Below, one piece after another: positions 51,671 through 54,589 of a stretch of 54,589 nt of DNA (positions are counted from its first letter, which is position 1; every line of letters begins with the position of its first letter). The stretch lies in contig JAFTJD010000047.1 in assembly GCA_017456585.1 (NCBI GenBank), positions 1 to 54,589 on the forward strand, written 5' to 3'. This stretch comes from Lachnospiraceae bacterium. GTDB lineage: Bacteria; Bacillota; Clostridia; Lachnospirales; Lachnospiraceae. The position numbers and the translations under genes were made by a program. The notes beneath the pieces were generated by a model. The model was not told where the DNA came from, ran no database searches, and saw nothing but the letters and a program-made list of their open reading frames with translations.

Positions 51671-52810
51671 ATGAAATATATAGGAATACTTGGGTCTACC
51701 GGTTCAATCGGTACACAGACCTTAGAAATCGTTGACAGTAATGAGGATTTGAAGGTTGTAGTGCTTGCATGTGCAGGTGGAAATATACCGGTTTTTGAAG
51801 AACAGATAAGGAAATATGCGCCTCGAAAAGTGTGCGTATGGGATGAAGCTGCTGCCAAGGATTTGAAAGACAGAATTAAAGACTTAGATATAGATGTCGT
51901 AACCGGAATGGATGGCCTTGTTGAGGTATCAGTTTACGAAAAGATGGATATACTTGTAACGGCGGTAGTGGGAATGATTGGCATTGTGCCTACGATAGAA
52001 GCCATTAAAGCCGGTAAGGATATAGCACTCGCTAACAAAGAGACACTGGTAACGGCAGGTCATATCATTATGCCGCTTGCTAAAGAATGTGGCGTAAGAA
52101 TTTTGCCGGTTGATAGTGAGCATAGTGCTATTTTTCAGGCACTTAACGGTGAGAACAGGAAAGAAATCGAGAAGCTCTATATAACAGCTTCGGGCGGTCC
52201 GTTCAGAGGAATGACTATTGAGCAGATGAAGAATATGCCAAGAGAAGCAGCTCTTAGGCACCCAACATGGGGTATGGGCAAAAAAATCACCATTGATTCT
52301 GCTACAATGGTTAATAAGGGACTTGAAGTGATGGAAGCCAAATGGCTTTTTGATGTAGAACTTGAGAATATAGAGGTTGTTGTGCAACCACAGAGTATAA
52401 TACATTCCATGGTTTGCTTCAGGGATGGAAGTATTATAGCACAGATGGGATTGCCGGATATGAAGTTGCCGATACAGTACGCACTCTTTTATCCGGAGAG
52501 ACGAGTTATGAATACTCCGAGACTGGATTTCTTTGAGCTTGGAAAGATAATATTTGAAGCCCCTGATTTTGAGAATTTTAAGGGACTTAGACTTGCATTT
52601 GATGCCATGAGAGCCGGCGGAAGTATGCCGACTGCATTTAATGCGGCAAATGAGTGGGCTGTGGCGGCATTCCTTAACGGTAATATAGGATTTACGGAGA
52701 TTGCAGACAAAATTGAGCTTGCTATGTCGAAGCATAAGCTTGTAGCTAATCCGTCTGTGGAGCAGATTCTTTCAACCGAAAAGGAGATTCGTGAATTACT
52801 TGCCATGTAG
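51671..52810 (+). CDS. dxr: 1-deoxy-D-xylulose 5-phosphate reductoisomerase
   Basis: The 379-residue enzyme has the NADPH-binding GSTGSIGTQTLEIV, ALANKETLVTAG, the metal and substrate site PVDSEHSAIFQAL, and TASGGPFRGM. It makes methylerythritol phosphate, the committed step of the MEP isoprenoid pathway that feeds UppS. AAGGAG lies 9 bases before the ATG. The 105-bp gap from cdsA holds a small dyad (TTATGCA / TGCATAA) but no clear terminator. Confidence 0.97.
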   Translation: MKYIGILGSTGSIGTQTLEIVDSNEDLKVVVLACAGGNIPVFEEQIRKYAPRKVCVWDEAAAKDLKDRIKDLDIDVVTGMDGLVEVSVYEKMDILVTAVVGMIGIVPTIEAIKAGKDIALANKETLVTAGHIIMPLAKECGVRILPVDSEHSAIFQALNGENRKEIEKLYITASGGPFRGMTIEQMKNMPREAALRHPTWGMGKKITIDSATMVNKGLEVMEAKWLFDVELENIEVVVQPQSIIHSMVCFRDGSIIAQMGLPDMKLPIQYALFYPERRVMNTPRLDFFELGKIIFEAPDFENFKGLRLAFDAMRAGGSMPTAFNAANEWAVAAFLNGNIGFTEIADKIELAMSKHKLVANPSVEQILSTEKEIRELLAM

Positions 52811-52843
52811 GTGTGTTTATAAGATTTGGAAAGGATTTTGATA

Positions 52844-54154
52844 ATGAATATTATAGTAGCTTTGATTGTATTTAGTATTTTGGTGTTTTTTCATGAGCTT
52901 GGACACATGCTTCTTGCCAAAAAGAATAAGATAGGTGTAACAGAGTTCTCTATCGGTATGGGACCAAGACTTTTCTCATTTAATAAAGGCGGAACCAAAT
53001 ATTCATTAAAGCTTATTCCATTTGGTGGTTCATGTATGATGGTAGGCGAGATGGAGGATAGTGATGTCGAGAATGCGTTTAATAACCGTTCGGTTTGGGC
53101 ACGTTTCTCGGTAGTAGCTGCAGGTCCTATATTTAATATTATTCTTGCATTAATCCTGGCGATTTTTGTAATCGGTCTTGCCGGATATGATCCTGCTGTA
53201 ATTACTTATGTGGAAGAAGGTTCAGCGGCTTATGAAGCCGGTCTTAGAGTCGGAGACAGAATTGTAGAGTATGATGGAACCAATGTAATATTTGGGCGTG
53301 AAATATATCTTGAGGAGTATATTAATCCGATTAATGACAGCCCTATAGAGGTGCGTTATGAAAGAGACGGAGAGAAATATACGGCGGTAGTCAGACCTAA
53401 ACGTCATGAGCAGTACTATATAGGTATGACATATGATAATTCGGGACGTTATCCGGAGATATTGTCACTTACCGAAGGTGGTGCGCTTGCAACCGCAGGA
53501 GCCAAGGTAGGGGATAAGATTCTTTCCTTGAATGGAATGGAATTCGATACAGCGGCTGAATTTACTACGTATCTTGATGCTAATCCGTTAAAAGAGGAGC
53601 CGGTAGATCTCGTTTTGGAGCGTGGTGGTGAGACTATATCTGTTACTGTAGTAGCGCAAAAAGGCGTATCCTACAGTACAGGCTTCTACTACAATATGTA
53701 CAGAATAGAGTCAGAGTCACCTTTGAAGACGTTGAAATATGGCCTTTGGGAGCTTAAGTATCAGATTAGCTCGGTATATAAGAGTTTAAAGATGCTTATA
53801 GTGGGAGACCTTGGAATGGATGACCTTGCGGGACCTGTTGGTATCGTAGATATGGTAGGAACCGTTGTGGAGGAAAGTCAGAGTGAGGATGCATCAACAG
53901 CTACGAACGTATATTATGTATTCCTTAATCTTGCTAACCTTACAATGATGCTTAGTGTCAGCCTTGGTATAATGAACTTGCTTCCGATACCTGCATTAGA
54001 CGGCGGAAGACTTGTATTTATACTTATAGAGGCTATAAGAGGTAAGCCACTTGACAGGAATAAGGAAGGCATCGTCCATATTATAGGTTTTGCGCTTCTT
54101 ATGATACTTATGGTGGCAGTGCTCTTTAATGATATTCAGAGATTATTTAACTAA
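52844..54154 (+). CDS. rseP: RIP zinc metalloprotease RseP (site-2 protease)
   Basis: ATG 52844 (GGAAAGG upstream) is preferred to TTG 52826. The 436-residue protein has HELGH in the first helix, two PDZ-like regions (about 115-195 and 195-275: GLRVGDRIVEYDG and GAKVGDKILSLNG), and the second active-site motif NLLPIPALDGGRL. It cuts membrane-embedded regulators and signal-peptide remnants. Possible local substrates are the DUF4179 anti-sigma factor or membrane-tethered regulators of this window; that is inference. Confidence 0.95.
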   Translation: MNIIVALIVFSILVFFHELGHMLLAKKNKIGVTEFSIGMGPRLFSFNKGGTKYSLKLIPFGGSCMMVGEMEDSDVENAFNNRSVWARFSVVAAGPIFNIILALILAIFVIGLAGYDPAVITYVEEGSAAYEAGLRVGDRIVEYDGTNVIFGREIYLEEYINPINDSPIEVRYERDGEKYTAVVRPKRHEQYYIGMTYDNSGRYPEILSLTEGGALATAGAKVGDKILSLNGMEFDTAAEFTTYLDANPLKEEPVDLVLERGGETISVTVVAQKGVSYSTGFYYNMYRIESESPLKTLKYGLWELKYQISSVYKSLKMLIVGDLGMDDLAGPVGIVDMVGTVVEESQSEDASTATNVYYVFLNLANLTMMLSVSLGIMNLLPIPALDGGRLVFILIEAIRGKPLDRNKEGIVHIIGFALLMILMVAVLFNDIQRLFN

Positions 54155-54171
54155 CGGAATGAGGAATTGAC

Positions 54172-54589
54172 ATGCATCGTGAACATACAAAGGTTGTAAA
54201 TATCGGTGGAGTATTGGTGGGCGGAGGTAATCCGATACGAATACAGTCCATGACCAATACCAAAACAGAAGATGTTGAAGCTACTGTAAGTCAGATACAA
54301 AGACTTACTAAGCTTGGTTGTGAAATAATAAGATGTGCCGTTCCGACTATGGAAGCTGCTAAGGCTCTTGGTGAGATTAAGAAGCGGATAGAGATTCCGC
54401 TTGTGGCGGACATTCATTTTGATTACAGACTTGCCATAGCGGCGATGGAAAACGGCGCAGATAAGATAAGAATTAATCCCGGTAATATTGGGGCAATTGA
54501 TAGGGTTAAAGCTGTTGTTGATGTTGCAAAGGAGCGAAATATCCCTATCCGTGTGGGAGTAAACAGTGGCTCTCTTGAGAAACAGCTTG
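54172..54589 (+). CDS. ispG: 4-hydroxy-3-methylbut-2-enyl-diphosphate synthase, partial
   Basis: ATG 54172 follows GAGGAA. 139 codons are visible before the window ends. The N-terminal TIM-barrel segment contains [41 protein letters not shown] and [10 protein letters not shown], all characteristic of IspG. The [4Fe-4S] Cys ligands lie beyond the window. It acts late in the MEP pathway that begins with the dxr product two genes upstream. Confidence 0.95.
   Translation, partial: MHREHTKVVNIGGVLVGGGNPIRIQSMTNTKTEDVEATVSQIQRLTKLGCEIIRCAVPTMEAAKALGEIKKRIEIPLVADIHFDYRLAIAAMENGADKIRINPGNIGAIDRVKAVVDVAKERNIPIRVGVNSGSLEKQL

Noticed and set aside
51929..52735. Minus-strand open frame of 268 codons opposite dxr
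   Set aside because: dxr is unmistakable on the plus strand; the antisense frame has no motif or ribosome-binding site.

Overview
The window looks like a chromosomal segment of a low-GC, strictly anaerobic Clostridia member, most likely Lachnospiraceae. Pointers to this are an NADH-linked [FeFe] hydrogenase, rubrerythrin, a large secreted protein with MBG and choline-binding-type repeats, ligand-binding/GGDEF signalling, many small XRE, BlaI, MerR and GntR regulators, and the Firmicutes pyrH-frr-uppS-cdsA-dxr-rseP-ispG order. The assignment is inference from gene content, because no rRNA or tRNA gene is present.

Layout. (1) 0.1-6.4 kb: a 2025-residue secreted surface protein, then a short VanW-like remnant. 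(2) 6.4-11 kb: an RpiB/LacA/LacB-like isomerase divergent from a YtrA-type GntR/ABC transporter operon with two near-identical operators. (3) 11-14.3 kb: an XRE-Uma2 fusion, a histidine phosphatase-Nudix fusion, and a membrane-tethered XRE regulator with a small membrane partner. (4) 14.3-20.7 kb: two paralogous BlaI/M56 (BlaR1-like) pairs, each with its own pair of dyad operators of different sequence, separated by a convergent SDR gene. The second M56 gene is followed by an out-of-frame relic of the paralogue's 3' end. (5) 20.8-27.1 kb: a ligand-binding/GGDEF protein, a 522-bp intergenic region with four regularly built inverted repeats, an ECF sigma/DUF4179 pair, and an MCP-PilZ fusion. (6) 27.2-31.1 kb: an M14 peptidase lipoprotein, a DUF4190 protein, a membrane XRE regulator, a two-domain rhamnose-mutarotase-like protein, a 42-codon gene with its own promoter and terminator, and a GC-rich multi-hairpin element. 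(7) 31.1-36.4 kb: two GNATs, a membrane-anchored MerR with a YxlEFG-like transporter, and a secreted hypothetical protein. (8) 36.4-43 kb: thioredoxin, the HydCBA operon behind a Rex-like dyad, YitT and rubrerythrin. (9) 43-48.6 kb: a patatin-like protein, a ZnuACB-type zinc importer, a polysaccharide deacetylase and a bactofilin. (10) 48.6 kb to the end: translation and cell-envelope housekeeping genes, ending inside ispG.

The genes fall into three themes. The first is envelope sensing and repair: M56/BlaI, ECF/DUF4179, ABC exporters, peptidoglycan or polysaccharide modification, undecaprenyl phosphate and phospholipid synthesis. The second is cyclic-di-GMP signalling: a GGDEF producer and a PilZ-containing chemoreceptor. 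The third is anaerobic redox metabolism: bifurcating hydrogenase, thioredoxin, rubrerythrin. The most unusual non-coding feature is the array of four 35-bp dyads upstream of the sigma-factor gene. The clearest evolutionary trace is the cassette-like replacement in the second M56 gene. Functions are read from motifs in the sequence; no database search was run.
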